The notes beneath the pieces are model-generated. The model did no database searches and had not been told where the DNA came from. It worked only from the letters and a program-made list of their open reading frames with translations. Positions 1 through 8,143 of a stretch of 64,000 nt of DNA are shown piece by piece (the first letter of the stretch is position 1; each line of letters opens with the position of its first letter). Made by a program: the position numbers and the translations under genes. The stretch lies in contig CAZSVM010000011.1 in NCBI GenBank assembly GCA_964610315.1, positions 14,592 to 78,591 of the forward strand, given 5' to 3'. This DNA is from JAQVEM01 sp964610315. Its GTDB lineage: Bacteria > Actinomycetota > Humimicrobiia > Humimicrobiales > Humimicrobiaceae.

Positions 1-1
1 T

Positions 2-274
2 GATGCTGGAAGAGTAGTTGATGTTGCCAGACATTTTAATGTGCCGGTAAAAGCAGTAATAAATAAGTACGACCTGAATTGTGATATAACGGGAAGAATT
101 GAGCGCTGGTTTAAAGATAAAAATGTTCAGGTTATCGGAAAAATAATTTTTGATAAATCTGTAGTAGAGTCAGTGGTAGAGGGAAAAACAATAATAGAAT
201 ACTCTAATAATAAGGTTACGGAAACTCTGCGCGATATATGGATCCTGCTGGAAGAAGAATTGGGGAGAGGATAA
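2..274 (+). CDS. MinD/Mrp-type P-loop ATPase, C-terminal fragment (cut by window edge)
   Basis: The reading frame is open from the first bases and has no start in the window, so this is the last ~90 residues of a longer protein. The segment containing VINKYDLN is the base-recognition region of MinD-superfamily ATPases that often carry inserted ferredoxin domains, and the following strand-helix pattern (VIGKIIFDKSVVESVVEGK) is the usual C-terminal end of that family. The Walker motifs lie outside the window. It is followed after 9 bases by an MBL-fold hydrolase, a neighbour pairing that I recall from anaerobes. The family is fairly sure; the role (possibly Fe-S or metal-centre handling) is inference. 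Confidence 0.7.
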   Translation, partial: DAGRVVDVARHFNVPVKAVINKYDLNCDITGRIERWFKDKNVQVIGKIIFDKSVVESVVEGKTIIEYSNNKVTETLRDIWILLEEELGRG

Positions 275-283
275 TTTAAAAAA

Positions 284-997
284 ATGAGAATACAGGTTCT
301 TTTTGACAAAGAATCGGTAGCCAGGAATCTCCATATCGGATGGGGAGTATCTTTTCTGGTTAATTGGAAAATACTGTTTGACACAGGAGAAAATGGTTAC
401 TGGCTTTTAGAAAATATAAGAAATTTAAAAGTAGATATCGAAAAGATATCGGCAGTAGTAATTTCACATGACCACTGGGATCATACCGAAGGGCTTTGGG
501 AGCTTTTAAGAAATAAGGAAGGGTTTAAAGTTTACGGGTGTCCTAATTTTGGCAGGGGATTTAAGAAGAAAGTTGAAAGGTTAAAAGGTAAACTTATAGA
601 AGCGCAAAGAATTACGAGGATCGCGAAGGGTATCTTTGTAACCGGTGAAATTGAAGGTAATTTTAAAGGAGAATATCTAGCCGAGCAGGCTCTGATTATA
701 AAAACTAATAAAGGGCTTACTATAGTAACTGGATGTTCACATCCCGGGGTTATAAAAATTATAAAGCGGGTGGAAAAAGGTTTTCCCGATAAAAAAATTC
801 ATCTGCTATTCGGAGGATTTCATATGATTGATAAAAGCAGGCGGGAAGTAGAATTTATAGCAAAAAAAATTAAGGAAATGGGGATAGAAAAGATCGGTCC
901 TACTCACTGCACTGGAAATGAAGCCCAGCTGATTTTTAAGGAAATATATAAAGAATCTTATGTTCCTATAAAAACAGGATCGATCTTCGAAGTTTAA
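284..997 (+). CDS. MBL-fold metallohydrolase (COG1237-like)
   Basis: A 237-residue metallo-beta-lactamase-fold protein. The zinc-binding motif HDHWDH is at residues 62-67, the second metal histidine region is GCSHPG near residue 153, and a late histidine is in PTHCTG. The layout matches the COG1237 branch, whose archaeal member is called a dihydropterin ribofuranosylaminobenzene phosphate synthase-like enzyme, but substrates are mostly unknown. It has no signal peptide, so it is cytoplasmic. It starts 9 bases after the MinD-type ATPase and is probably cotranscribed with it. The fold is secure; the reaction is not. Confidence 0.8.
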   Translation: MRIQVLFDKESVARNLHIGWGVSFLVNWKILFDTGENGYWLLENIRNLKVDIEKISAVVISHDHWDHTEGLWELLRNKEGFKVYGCPNFGRGFKKKVERLKGKLIEAQRITRIAKGIFVTGEIEGNFKGEYLAEQALIIKTNKGLTIVTGCSHPGVIKIIKRVEKGFPDKKIHLLFGGFHMIDKSRREVEFIAKKIKEMGIEKIGPTHCTGNEAQLIFKEIYKESYVPIKTGSIFEV

Positions 998-1126
998 GAG
1001 AAAAATGAAAACTAACTTTATATTATAGTCACATTATTCCGCAATATTGTATTTTATTAATTACATAATATCTTAAAAAAACAAATTTAAAATCGATTAA
1101 AAGAAGTGGGGAAAAGTCTTGCTTTC

Positions 1127-1165
1127 TTGGTTGATGCGTGTTACTTTATTATTAAAAAGTAACAC
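1127..1165 (+). promoter_or_regulatory. Promoter with NikR-like inverted-repeat operator upstream of cbiM
   Basis: GTGTTAC (1138-1144), a 14-base spacer and GTAACAC (1159-1165) form a perfect inverted repeat; pairing extends to 10 bp per arm. A possible -35 (TTGGTT, 1127-1132) and -10 (TATTAA, 1150-1155) are 17 bases apart, so the repeat covers the spacer and the -10, as expected of a repressor site. From memory, this spacing and half-site are the NikR consensus reported in some sulfate reducers. The site lies just before a cobalt/nickel transporter. The repeat is seen directly; NikR binding is inferred. Confidence 0.6.
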
Positions 1166-1183
1166 ATAATGAGGAGGAGCAAT

Positions 1184-1828
1184 ATGCATATTCCTGACGG
1201 ATTTATCGACCTTAAGACAGCTATCTCTACCGGAGTGGTCTCTGCAGGCGGTCTGGCTACGGCAATTTACAAGGTGAAAAGTTATTTCAAGGCAAAAGTT
1301 ATTGCCCTTATGGGAATTATGAGTGCGCTGATTTTTGCCCTGCAAATGATTAACTTTTCCATACCGGGAGGAACTTCTGGTCATCTTCTGGGAGGAGCTC
1401 TGGTAGCTATAATTCTGGGACCAAATGCGGGTGCCATAGTTATAACCGTGGTTCTGATCGTGCAGGCTTTTATCTTTATGGATGGCGGAGTAGTAGCATT
1501 GGGAGCCAATATCTTTAATATGGCTATTATTGGTGTCTACAGCTCTTATTTGATTTACTGGCTGATTTCCAGGACATCAAAATCAAAAATCGTCTTTTTT
1601 ACCGCGGTCGCAGTCGCATCCTGGCTTTCGGTAGTAGTTGCTTCTTTTTTTGCAGCTCTTGAGTTAGGAATTTCAGGTACCTATGCCATGGGAGTTACCC
1701 TAAAAGCAATGACCGGGATTCATGCTGTAATAGGAATCGGCGAAGCAGTAATCACAATAGCCGTAGTTGCCTTTATAAACAAGGTAAGGCCGGATCTTAT
1801 TATTACCAGGAAGGGAGATTTGAGATGA
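1184..1828 (+). CDS. cbiM: Energy-coupling-factor metal transporter substrate-binding subunit CbiM
   Basis: A 214-residue membrane protein starting MHIPDGFID, the highly conserved N-terminus of CbiM/NikM, whose amino group and early histidine bind Co2+ or Ni2+. The start at 1184 is chosen over an in-frame ATG at 1169 because mature CbiM must begin with Met-His and because GAGGAGG (1171-1177) is at ribosome-binding distance. Several hydrophobic helices follow. It overlaps the next gene by 4 bases (ATGA) and heads a metal-uptake operon with a NikR-like operator. That operator hints at nickel, although cobalt is possible given the corrinoid proteins in the window. Confidence 0.92.
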   Translation: MHIPDGFIDLKTAISTGVVSAGGLATAIYKVKSYFKAKVIALMGIMSALIFALQMINFSIPGGTSGHLLGGALVAIILGPNAGAIVITVVLIVQAFIFMDGGVVALGANIFNMAIIGVYSSYLIYWLISRTSKSKIVFFTAVAVASWLSVVVASFFAALELGISGTYAMGVTLKAMTGIHAVIGIGEAVITIAVVAFINKVRPDLIITRKGDLR

Positions 1829-2136
1829 GGGATAAACAAAATTATACTTTTGTACTTATAGGAATAATTGCAGCCCTTATAATAGCTATGTTTATTTCTG
1901 TATTTGCATCGTCTTTTCCTGATGGTCTGGAAAAAGTTGCCGAAAATCTTGGATTTATAAACAAAGCTGAGGTAATGGTCCCGGAAAGTGCCTTTTTAAT
2001 CTCTGATTATGCTTTTGGCGGTGTGGATAATGAACTCTGGCAGACATCTCTGGCCGGTTTTATTGGCGTATTTATTATCCTTGGTATCTTTGGAATAGTA
2101 TATTTAATTTATAGAGCTACAGGCAGAAAACAATAG
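1825..2136 (+). CDS. PDGLE-domain small transporter subunit (CbiN/NikN position)
   Basis: A 103-residue protein with an N-terminal transmembrane helix (about residues 7-29), an extracytoplasmic stretch carrying PDGLE (residues 32-36), and a C-terminal helix. The PDGLE domain is found alone or fused to the C-terminus of CbiM proteins and takes the place of CbiN/NikN as the small accessory subunit needed for metal loading. It overlaps cbiM by 4 bases, which indicates translational coupling. It is not a classical CbiN by sequence, so no symbol is assigned. Confidence 0.85.
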   Translation: MRDKQNYTFVLIGIIAALIIAMFISVFASSFPDGLEKVAENLGFINKAEVMVPESAFLISDYAFGGVDNELWQTSLAGFIGVFIILGIFGIVYLIYRATGRKQ

Positions 2137-2163
2137 TTTTTTATATTTAGTCGGAAAAATTAT

Positions 2164-2919
2164 TTGGATTCATTGGGAAATATTCTAAGCATCAGGCAAA
2201 AATTAATAATAATCCTGGTAAATATTTTCTTTCTGGTAAGTGTGGGAAAGGGACAGTATTTGATATTGTTTCTTTTTTCTCTGGCCGGTATTATGATCGT
2301 GTTCCTGTTTTCACCTGATATCAAACAACTCCTTAAGAGGACATTTGTAATATTTTTGTATCCTTTTTTTATTTCCATTTTTATTCCGTTTTTAAGTAAC
2401 GGCAAAACCATTGCCAGAATTGATCTAAGAGTGTTTCATCTGGTCATAACCGATAATGGAGTTACTGTTTTTGCTACCGTGCTTATAAAATCGTTTCTTT
2501 CTGTTTTACTTATGACCTCGTTGCTTTTGTCCAGCAACGAAACGGAGCTGTTAGGCGGACTTAGAAAGATATACTTTCCCCGCATAATAGTTTCTATAAT
2601 TTTTTTAATGTACCGGTATATTTTTTTAATAATGGAAGAATCCAGGATAGGCCAGATGGCTATAAATGCAAGAATATTTAAAAAACACTCCTATGGCACC
2701 ATAAATAAAAGGCTATCACATCTTATGAGTAATTTATTTATCAAATCTCTTAGCAGAGCGGAGAATATATATAAATCTATGGAAAGCAGAGGATTTGACG
2801 GGAATTTCTATTTAATCGACAGGGGAGAAAAGACAAAGGTTTCAGGTAATATTATGTTTTCAATTTTTATACTTATTCCTGTATCATTAAAGGCTATTGA
2901 ACTGTGTAATATTTTATAA
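2164..2919 (+). CDS. cbiQ: ECF transporter T component CbiQ
   Basis: A 251-residue membrane protein with four to five hydrophobic helices in the first 130 residues and a cytoplasmic region with SRIGQMAINARIF and an AENIYKSMESRGFDG motif. The latter matches the A-x-x-x-A-M-x-x-R-G-F coupling motif by which T components grip the ATPase. The start is TTG at 2164, with only a weak purine-rich site before it, so the exact start is uncertain. It lies 27 bases after the PDGLE subunit and couples the metal-binding subunit to CbiO. Confidence 0.85.
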   Translation: MDSLGNILSIRQKLIIILVNIFFLVSVGKGQYLILFLFSLAGIMIVFLFSPDIKQLLKRTFVIFLYPFFISIFIPFLSNGKTIARIDLRVFHLVITDNGVTVFATVLIKSFLSVLLMTSLLLSSNETELLGGLRKIYFPRIIVSIIFLMYRYIFLIMEESRIGQMAINARIFKKHSYGTINKRLSHLMSNLFIKSLSRAENIYKSMESRGFDGNFYLIDRGEKTKVSGNIMFSIFILIPVSLKAIELCNIL

Positions 2920-3010
2920 ACAAAATTATCAATTTAAAGAGTTTTAAATAAATTTAATTTAAAATGGGACTTTTAAATTATTTATATCAGCTGGAACGAA
3001 ATGGAAATAT

Positions 3011-3814
3011 ATGGTTTATAACAAAATAATTGAAGTAAAGAATTTATATTATAGATATCCGTTAAGTAAAAGACTCAGCGGAAGCGGAAGCAGTTATAAG
3101 GAAGCTTTGAAAGGAGTCAGCTTTTCGGTTAGCAGGGGAGATAAACTTTCGATAATAGGACCAAACGGTGCCGGAAAATCAACTCTTATGCTTAATATTG
3201 CCGGGCTGCTGGATGAGGAATATAGAAGCGGTGAAATATTTATAGAAGGCAAGGAATTAAATAAAAAAAATATTTATGACATCCGGGAGAAAATAGGATT
3301 TGTTTTTCAGGATCCCAATGATCAGTTATTTTCAATAAAAGTTTTCGATGATGTGGCCTTCGGCCTGATAAACTACCTGAATAAAGGAAAAGACAGAAGG
3401 GCAAAGGATAGAAATTATCTTGAACAAAAAGTAAAAGCTGTTTTAAAAAATGTAAATCTAAAAAATGTAGAAAATGAAATTTCTCATTTTTTAAGTTTCG
3501 GAGAGAAGAAGCTGGTATCCCTGGCAACAGCATTATCATACGACCCTGAGATACTTATTCTGGATGAGCCTTCAAGCAATCTGGACCCTAAAAACAGGAA
3601 TAACTTTATAAAGCTGATTGGAAATATGAAAAAAACTATACTTATTGCCACTCATGATCTTGATATGGCTTATGAGTCTTCGGATAGATGCATAATTTTA
3701 AATGAAGGGGAAATGGTATCCGACGGGGATTCAAAAAAAATTTTAAGTGACAGAAACCTGCTAAGACATAACAATCTGGATTTACCATTAATATTAAGAG
3801 GAACTGCTACTTAA
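3011..3814 (+). CDS. cbiO: ECF transporter ATPase CbiO
   Basis: A 267-residue ABC ATPase. Walker A is GPNGAGKST, the Q-loop is FVFQDPNDQLF, the signature is LSFGEKK, Walker B with D-loop is ILILDEPSSNLDP and the H-loop is ATHDLD. The LSFGE signature is close to the LSFGQ form seen in CbiO rather than the general LSGGQ. It powers Co2+/Ni2+ uptake with the preceding three genes. A 91-base AT-rich gap separates it from cbiQ, and its ribosome-binding site is weak, so it may be expressed at a different level. Confidence 0.92.
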   Translation: MVYNKIIEVKNLYYRYPLSKRLSGSGSSYKEALKGVSFSVSRGDKLSIIGPNGAGKSTLMLNIAGLLDEEYRSGEIFIEGKELNKKNIYDIREKIGFVFQDPNDQLFSIKVFDDVAFGLINYLNKGKDRRAKDRNYLEQKVKAVLKNVNLKNVENEISHFLSFGEKKLVSLATALSYDPEILILDEPSSNLDPKNRNNFIKLIGNMKKTILIATHDLDMAYESSDRCIILNEGEMVSDGDSKKILSDRNLLRHNNLDLPLILRGTAT

Positions 3815-3899
3815 GATGGTGCAAATCTTTTTATTTGTCCATATTTAATGTAAAATCTTAACCAATTCGATTCTGTAAACTTTAAATAAAAGGTTTGAT

Positions 3900-4679
3900 A
3901 TGTTGCTGGCTATAGATATTGGAAATACACAAACAGTTATTGGGCTTTTTAAAGAAGATGAAATACTGGCCTCATGGAGAATGGTTACGCCAAAGTACGA
4001 GACTGCTGATGAAATTGCATCTGCAGTTTTTAATTTTTTACGGAATTCCGATTTCAAACCCGGAGATGTCAACGGTATTGCAATTTCCTGTGTCGTGCCC
4101 AGGATACTTGATGAAATTGTGAAAATGAGCGGCAAATATTTCAACAGGGCTCCTTTTATAGTGAACAGTGATATAAAGTCGGATCTGACAATTAGTTATG
4201 AATATCCTGAGGAGATAGGAGCGGATAGGATAGCTAATTCGGTAGCGGCAAAGGAGATTTACGGATATCCGGCAGTGGTTGTGGATTTTGGGACGGCAAC
4301 TACATTTGATATATTGTCTTCCGGAGGAGAATATATAGGCGGTGTAATAGCGCCCGGTATAGAAATCTCCTCGGAAGCGCTTTTTAACTGCGCAGCTAAA
4401 TTGTCCAAGGTTGATTTGAACTGGCCCGGTTCGATAATTGGAAAAAATACCAATGACGGCGTACGTTCCGGGATACTTTATGGATTCCTGGGTCAGGTTG
4501 ATTTTATAATAGATAAAATAATCGAGGAACAAAATAAAAAGGATAATGACTTCAAACCGGAGGTTATTGCCACTGGAGGGCTGGCCTTTCTAATGGTAGG
4601 CAAAAGCAAGTGGATTGAAATTTTCGATCCAGATTTAACCCTAAAGGGATTAAAAATATTGTTTGATAAAAACAAATAG
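3900..4679 (+). CDS. coaX: Type III pantothenate kinase
   Basis: A 259-residue protein that phosphorylates pantothenate in the first step of CoA synthesis. The ASKHA-fold phosphate motif DIGNT is at residues 6-10, the pantothenate-binding GADR at 107-110, and the second phosphate motif DFGTATT starts at Asp129. Length and motifs match the CoaX family (about 255-260 residues). AAAGG precedes the ATG. It lies 85 bases after cbiO and may be independently transcribed. Type III kinases need a monovalent cation and are not feedback-inhibited by CoA. Confidence 0.95.
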   Translation: MLLAIDIGNTQTVIGLFKEDEILASWRMVTPKYETADEIASAVFNFLRNSDFKPGDVNGIAISCVVPRILDEIVKMSGKYFNRAPFIVNSDIKSDLTISYEYPEEIGADRIANSVAAKEIYGYPAVVVDFGTATTFDILSSGGEYIGGVIAPGIEISSEALFNCAAKLSKVDLNWPGSIIGKNTNDGVRSGILYGFLGQVDFIIDKIIEEQNKKDNDFKPEVIATGGLAFLMVGKSKWIEIFDPDLTLKGLKILFDKNK

Positions 4680-4794
4680 CAGTTTATATTGGAAAATTAA
4701 CGCCGGAAAATTGGGAAGGTTGTAAAAGTCGAATAAAAGATTATCAAGGTCAGATAAGAAGACAACAATCCAATGAAAATATATAAATTAAGAT

Positions 4795-5991
4795 GTGGAA
4801 ACTTTTAACTTGATTGAACTTACCGGTGAACTGGAAAAACTGGTAACCGGACTTCTGGCGGGCTATAAAGCTAAGAACCTGCCTGGTGACTATATTTATC
4901 AAATTATTCATCTAAAATCAAGTACAGGCTCTCATGTTCCATTTTCCGGAAAATTACTTTCTGACTCCATATTAAAAAATAACCCTGCATCGGTAGGTTT
5001 CAAGATCACGGATTATTCATTTAAAATTGGAAATGTGACCATAAAAAACCCTGTAATTACAGCACCGCTTGCGGGGATAAGCGATAATACTTACCGGATT
5101 TTTGCCCATTTTTTTGGGGCAGCCCTTACATACACCGAGATGATTACCGGTTATGGTATCTATTATAGGCATAAAAAAAGTCTAACCCTGGCAGATATTA
5201 CCGGTTATGAAAGACCCTGCGCTTTGCAGATATTCGGATCGAATCCGGATATAATGGCTGAGGCGGCGGCAAAAGTTGAGGAAAAGGCGGATATTATAGA
5301 CGTCAATATGGGCTGTCCGGTTCCCAAAATACTAAAAACTAAAAGCGGTGGATATCTTACCCGGGACGAAGTTAAGATAGAGAAGATAATAAAAAAACTT
5401 TCTTCGGTTTTAAAAAAGCCGCTTACCATAAAAACCAGAACAGGATGGAACAGTGGCAGTATTAATATTTTAAATATTGCAAAAATTGCCGAAAGTTCGG
5501 GAGCAGGAGCCATATCCATTCACGGGAGAACCGTAAAGCAGGGTTTTTCGGGCCAGGCTAATTATGAATTAATAAAAAAGGTAAAGGAAAAGATAAAAAT
5601 TCCGGTTATCGTAAGCGGCGATATCGATTCTCCCGGAAAGGCAAAGGAAGTACTGGATTATACCGGTTGTGACGGAATTATGATGGGCAGGGGGGTAAAA
5701 GGTAGATTATGGCTTATAATAAATACATTGTTATCTGTTTATAGCGGAAGTGATAAATTTACAGATAAGGAATTCGATCCCGGTGTGAACTGGAAAAAAG
5801 ATTTTTCAAAACTCTACTTAAAATTTTTGATTTATTTTAAAGGAGAAGATAAAGGGGTAAGAGAATTCAGAAAACACCTCTGCTGGATTTTCAGGGGTAC
5901 CAGGGGCATTAATAAAACAAAGAGCGAATTTTTTAAAGTTGGTAATTTCAAAGAAGCTGTGGATTGTATTGAAAATATTAGAGCTACCTAG
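4795..5991 (+). CDS. dus: tRNA-dihydrouridine synthase (DusB-like) with N-terminal extension
   Basis: An FMN-dependent TIM-barrel enzyme that reduces uridines in the tRNA D-loop. Family features start at FKIGNVTIKNPVITAPLAG (about residue 76). The catalytic cysteine is Cys174 in NMGCPVPK, and the FMN-phosphate region is GDIDSPGKA followed by GIMMGRG. The family normally begins where the FKIG segment starts; here about 75 extra residues precede it without any domain that I recognise, and no good internal start codon was found. The GTG start at 4795 is the first in the frame and lacks a strong ribosome-binding site. A tRNA gene follows 136 bases downstream. Confidence 0.88.
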   Translation: METFNLIELTGELEKLVTGLLAGYKAKNLPGDYIYQIIHLKSSTGSHVPFSGKLLSDSILKNNPASVGFKITDYSFKIGNVTIKNPVITAPLAGISDNTYRIFAHFFGAALTYTEMITGYGIYYRHKKSLTLADITGYERPCALQIFGSNPDIMAEAAAKVEEKADIIDVNMGCPVPKILKTKSGGYLTRDEVKIEKIIKKLSSVLKKPLTIKTRTGWNSGSINILNIAKIAESSGAGAISIHGRTVKQGFSGQANYELIKKVKEKIKIPVIVSGDIDSPGKAKEVLDYTGCDGIMMGRGVKGRLWLIINTLLSVYSGSDKFTDKEFDPGVNWKKDFSKLYLKFLIYFKGEDKGVREFRKHLCWIFRGTRGINKTKSEFFKVGNFKEAVDCIENIRAT

Positions 5992-6127
5992 TCTGGTTTT
6001 TCTGTCAGTTATTTTTTATCAATTTGTATACTTATTGCTTACTTTCCTTATTTTATTTAAAATCTTTCATAAAGTTGATAGAATGCTAAAATTATAGAGT
6101 TAAATCTATAGAGCAATAAATTCTTTT

Positions 6128-6206
6128 CGGGATGTAGCGCAGCTTGGTTTAGCGCGCAGCGTTCGGGACGCTGAGGTCGGGGGTTCAAATCCCCCCATCC
6201 CGACCA
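6128..6206 (+). tRNA. tRNA-Pro (anticodon CGG)
   Basis: A complete cloverleaf of 79 nt. The acceptor stem is CGGGATG/CATCCCG with an encoded ACCA 3' end. The D stem is GCGC/GCGC, the anticodon stem CAGCG/CGCTG has loop TTCGGGA (anticodon CGG, decoding CCG), and the T stem is GGGGG/CCCCC with loop TTCAAAT. No intron was seen. It lies alone between the dihydrouridine synthase and the methyltransferase. Confidence 0.97.
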
Positions 6207-6310
6207 GAAAAAACTTTATAAAACATACCAATTTAAAAGCATAAACAAGAGAGTACGGTTATTTTAAGTCAAATTAATTCAGGGCATCTCAAATCCCTGG
6301 GAATATCTAG

Positions 6311-6979
6311 ATGAGTACGTTTATTTTAATGAGAATACTGGAATCTACTCCATGCAGGTATGACAGGGGCGTTCGTATTCTTACCCTGGGTAGATTGGAT
6401 AGCATTTATGATAGTTTGACTTCTTATATCAAAAAGGGTCAGCATGTTCTGGATATTGGATGCGGTACCGGAGCACTGACATTGAGGGCTGCCCTGAAAG
6501 GTGCAAAAGTAAAAGGGATTGACATAAATCCACAGATGCTGGAAATTACAAAAAAGCGGTCAGCAGAATTAAAACTCGAACAAAATATAGAGTTATGTGA
6601 AATGGGTGCTGCCGAACTTGGAGACGAAAAAGCAGGAAGCTATGATGTTGTGATGAGCGGCCTCTGTTTTTCCGAATTAACCGAGGATGAATTGATTTAT
6701 ACTCTGAAGGAAATAAAAAGATTGTTAAAGCCGGGAGGTATCCTGCTTGTTGCAGATGAAGTAAGATCCAAGAGCATTTTAAGGAAAATACTTAGCTGGC
6801 TGATAAGATTTCCCCTTGCAATAATTACCTACCTTATCACCCAAACTTCTACAAATGCCGTAAGGAATTTACCGGAAAGAATAGAAGGAGCAGGCCTGCT
6901 GATAGAATCAGTCAGGTTGAGTAGAGTAGGAAGCTTTATGGAGTTAGTGGTAAGGAAACCAGAGGATATGGTGAAATGA
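6311..6979 (+). CDS. Class I SAM-dependent methyltransferase, partner of the HgcAB-like fusion
   Basis: A 222-residue Rossmann methyltransferase. Motif I is VLDIGCGTGA (residues 46-55), the acidic end of strand 2 is GIDIN, and the post-motif region is LLKPGGILLVADE. It ends with ATGA overlapping the next gene, so the two are translationally coupled. A second in-frame ATG at 6332 is an alternative start, giving MRILESTPCRYDRG. It probably methylates a small molecule or serves the corrinoid protein next door; the substrate is unknown and the link to the fusion is inferred from the overlap. Confidence 0.85.
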   Translation: MSTFILMRILESTPCRYDRGVRILTLGRLDSIYDSLTSYIKKGQHVLDIGCGTGALTLRAALKGAKVKGIDINPQMLEITKKRSAELKLEQNIELCEMGAAELGDEKAGSYDVVMSGLCFSELTEDELIYTLKEIKRLLKPGGILLVADEVRSKSILRKILSWLIRFPLAIITYLITQTSTNAVRNLPERIEGAGLLIESVRLSRVGSFMELVVRKPEDMVK

Positions 6980-8139
6980 ATCTTCTCAAGTATATTGTTG
7001 TAAACATTATCGAAACTTTGCTTAGAATTATCCCTTTCCCCTGTAAAACAGGTTTGATTAAAATAGGAAATCCGGCCAGGAATTCACTTGTTTTTCTGAC
7101 CTGTAATTATCATTTGACTGTGGAAAGAGTAAAAAGAGCGTTTAAAGGAATGGATTGTTATCTAATTGCAGCAAATAGCAGAGGGTACAATGTATGGTGC
7201 GGTTCTACAGGCGGACATCTTACAAATCATAGTATTATTTCCGTTCTGAAGACCAGCGGAATAGAAGAGCTTGTAGACCATAGAAATGTAATACTTCCCC
7301 AGCTGGCTGCTGCCGGAATCGAATCAGGGGTAATTCATAGAAAAACCGGGTGGGAGATTATCTGGGGGCCGGTTTATGCCAATGATATTCCTGCCTTCAT
7401 AAAAGGCAGGTTTAAAAAAACTCCAGAAATGCGTAAAGTCAAATTCCCGTTAATTCAGCGCTTTGAGATGGCTGTTATGTGGGCGTTCCCGTTTTCGATT
7501 ATTGCATCTATTATAGCAATTCCTTTCAGGCCTGAGATTCTTCTGCCCCTGAATATTCTTACCTGGGGCCTACCGCTTTTAATTTTTATTTCCTTTCCTC
7601 TTTATTCCAGATGGCTTAATCCGAAGAAAAAAAATACCAGTTTTAGTAAATATACTGTTATCTTTGATCTTGGCCGCGTTCCGATCATTCTCTGGGTAAT
7701 TTTTATGATTTGCCTTACTACCTGGCGCATTTCTATTAGCGCTTTTAGCTGGGGATTCTTTATACGCTGGGGTTTCATTTCATTTGTTATATTCCTTCTG
7801 GTAAGTATTGATTTAATGGGCAGTACTCCTATATACAAGAGTGGTTTACATGAAGATAGGTTTCTTAAAATCATTATTGATGAAAGAAAATGCAGGGGCG
7901 CCGGTTTTTGCGAGCAGGTTTGTCCCAGGAATTGTTACAAAGTAGACAGAAACCGGAGTATTGCCACAATACCGGGAGCGGATCGATGTGTACAATGTGG
8001 TGCCTGTATAGTTCAATGCCCGTTTGATGCATTGTATTTTGAGAGTCCGAAAGGTGAAATAATAACTCCGGAAACTATCAGGAAATTCAAATTAAATCTT
8101 ATAGGTAAACGTCTTGTAAAAGTGGAGGGGAGAAAATAA
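6976..8139 (+). CDS. HgcAB-like fusion: membrane corrinoid protein with C-terminal ferredoxin domain
   Basis: A 387-residue protein. Residues 25-160 follow HgcA, the corrinoid methyl carrier of mercury methylation. The cap-helix motif reads NVWCGSTGG with the cobalt-ligand-type Cys75, followed by HRNVILPQLAAAG, a GPVYANDIPAF segment and TPEMRKVKF. About four membrane helices follow (roughly 163-184, 187-210, 226-250, 255-281), ending in DLMGSTPIYKS as in HgcA. Residues 295-387 are an HgcB-like two-cluster ferredoxin. Cluster 1 lacks its second cysteine (Ala309; Cys306, 312, 316 remain), cluster 2 is complete (Cys338, 341, 344, 348), and HgcB's C-terminal cysteines are absent. True HgcA has AAGK after the cap cysteine; here it is GSTGG. 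It is therefore a paralogue of unknown substrate, not an assured mercury methylator. Confidence 0.85.
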   Translation: MNLLKYIVVNIIETLLRIIPFPCKTGLIKIGNPARNSLVFLTCNYHLTVERVKRAFKGMDCYLIAANSRGYNVWCGSTGGHLTNHSIISVLKTSGIEELVDHRNVILPQLAAAGIESGVIHRKTGWEIIWGPVYANDIPAFIKGRFKKTPEMRKVKFPLIQRFEMAVMWAFPFSIIASIIAIPFRPEILLPLNILTWGLPLLIFISFPLYSRWLNPKKKNTSFSKYTVIFDLGRVPIILWVIFMICLTTWRISISAFSWGFFIRWGFISFVIFLLVSIDLMGSTPIYKSGLHEDRFLKIIIDERKCRGAGFCEQVCPRNCYKVDRNRSIATIPGADRCVQCGACIVQCPFDALYFESPKGEIITPETIRKFKLNLIGKRLVKVEGRK

Positions 8140-8143
8140 AAAT

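Noticed and set aside
6976..8139. Calling the fusion protein a mercury methylation enzyme (hgcA)
   Set aside because: The motif after the cap cysteine is altered, one Fe-S cysteine is missing and HgcB's terminal cysteines are absent; homology alone does not support the activity.
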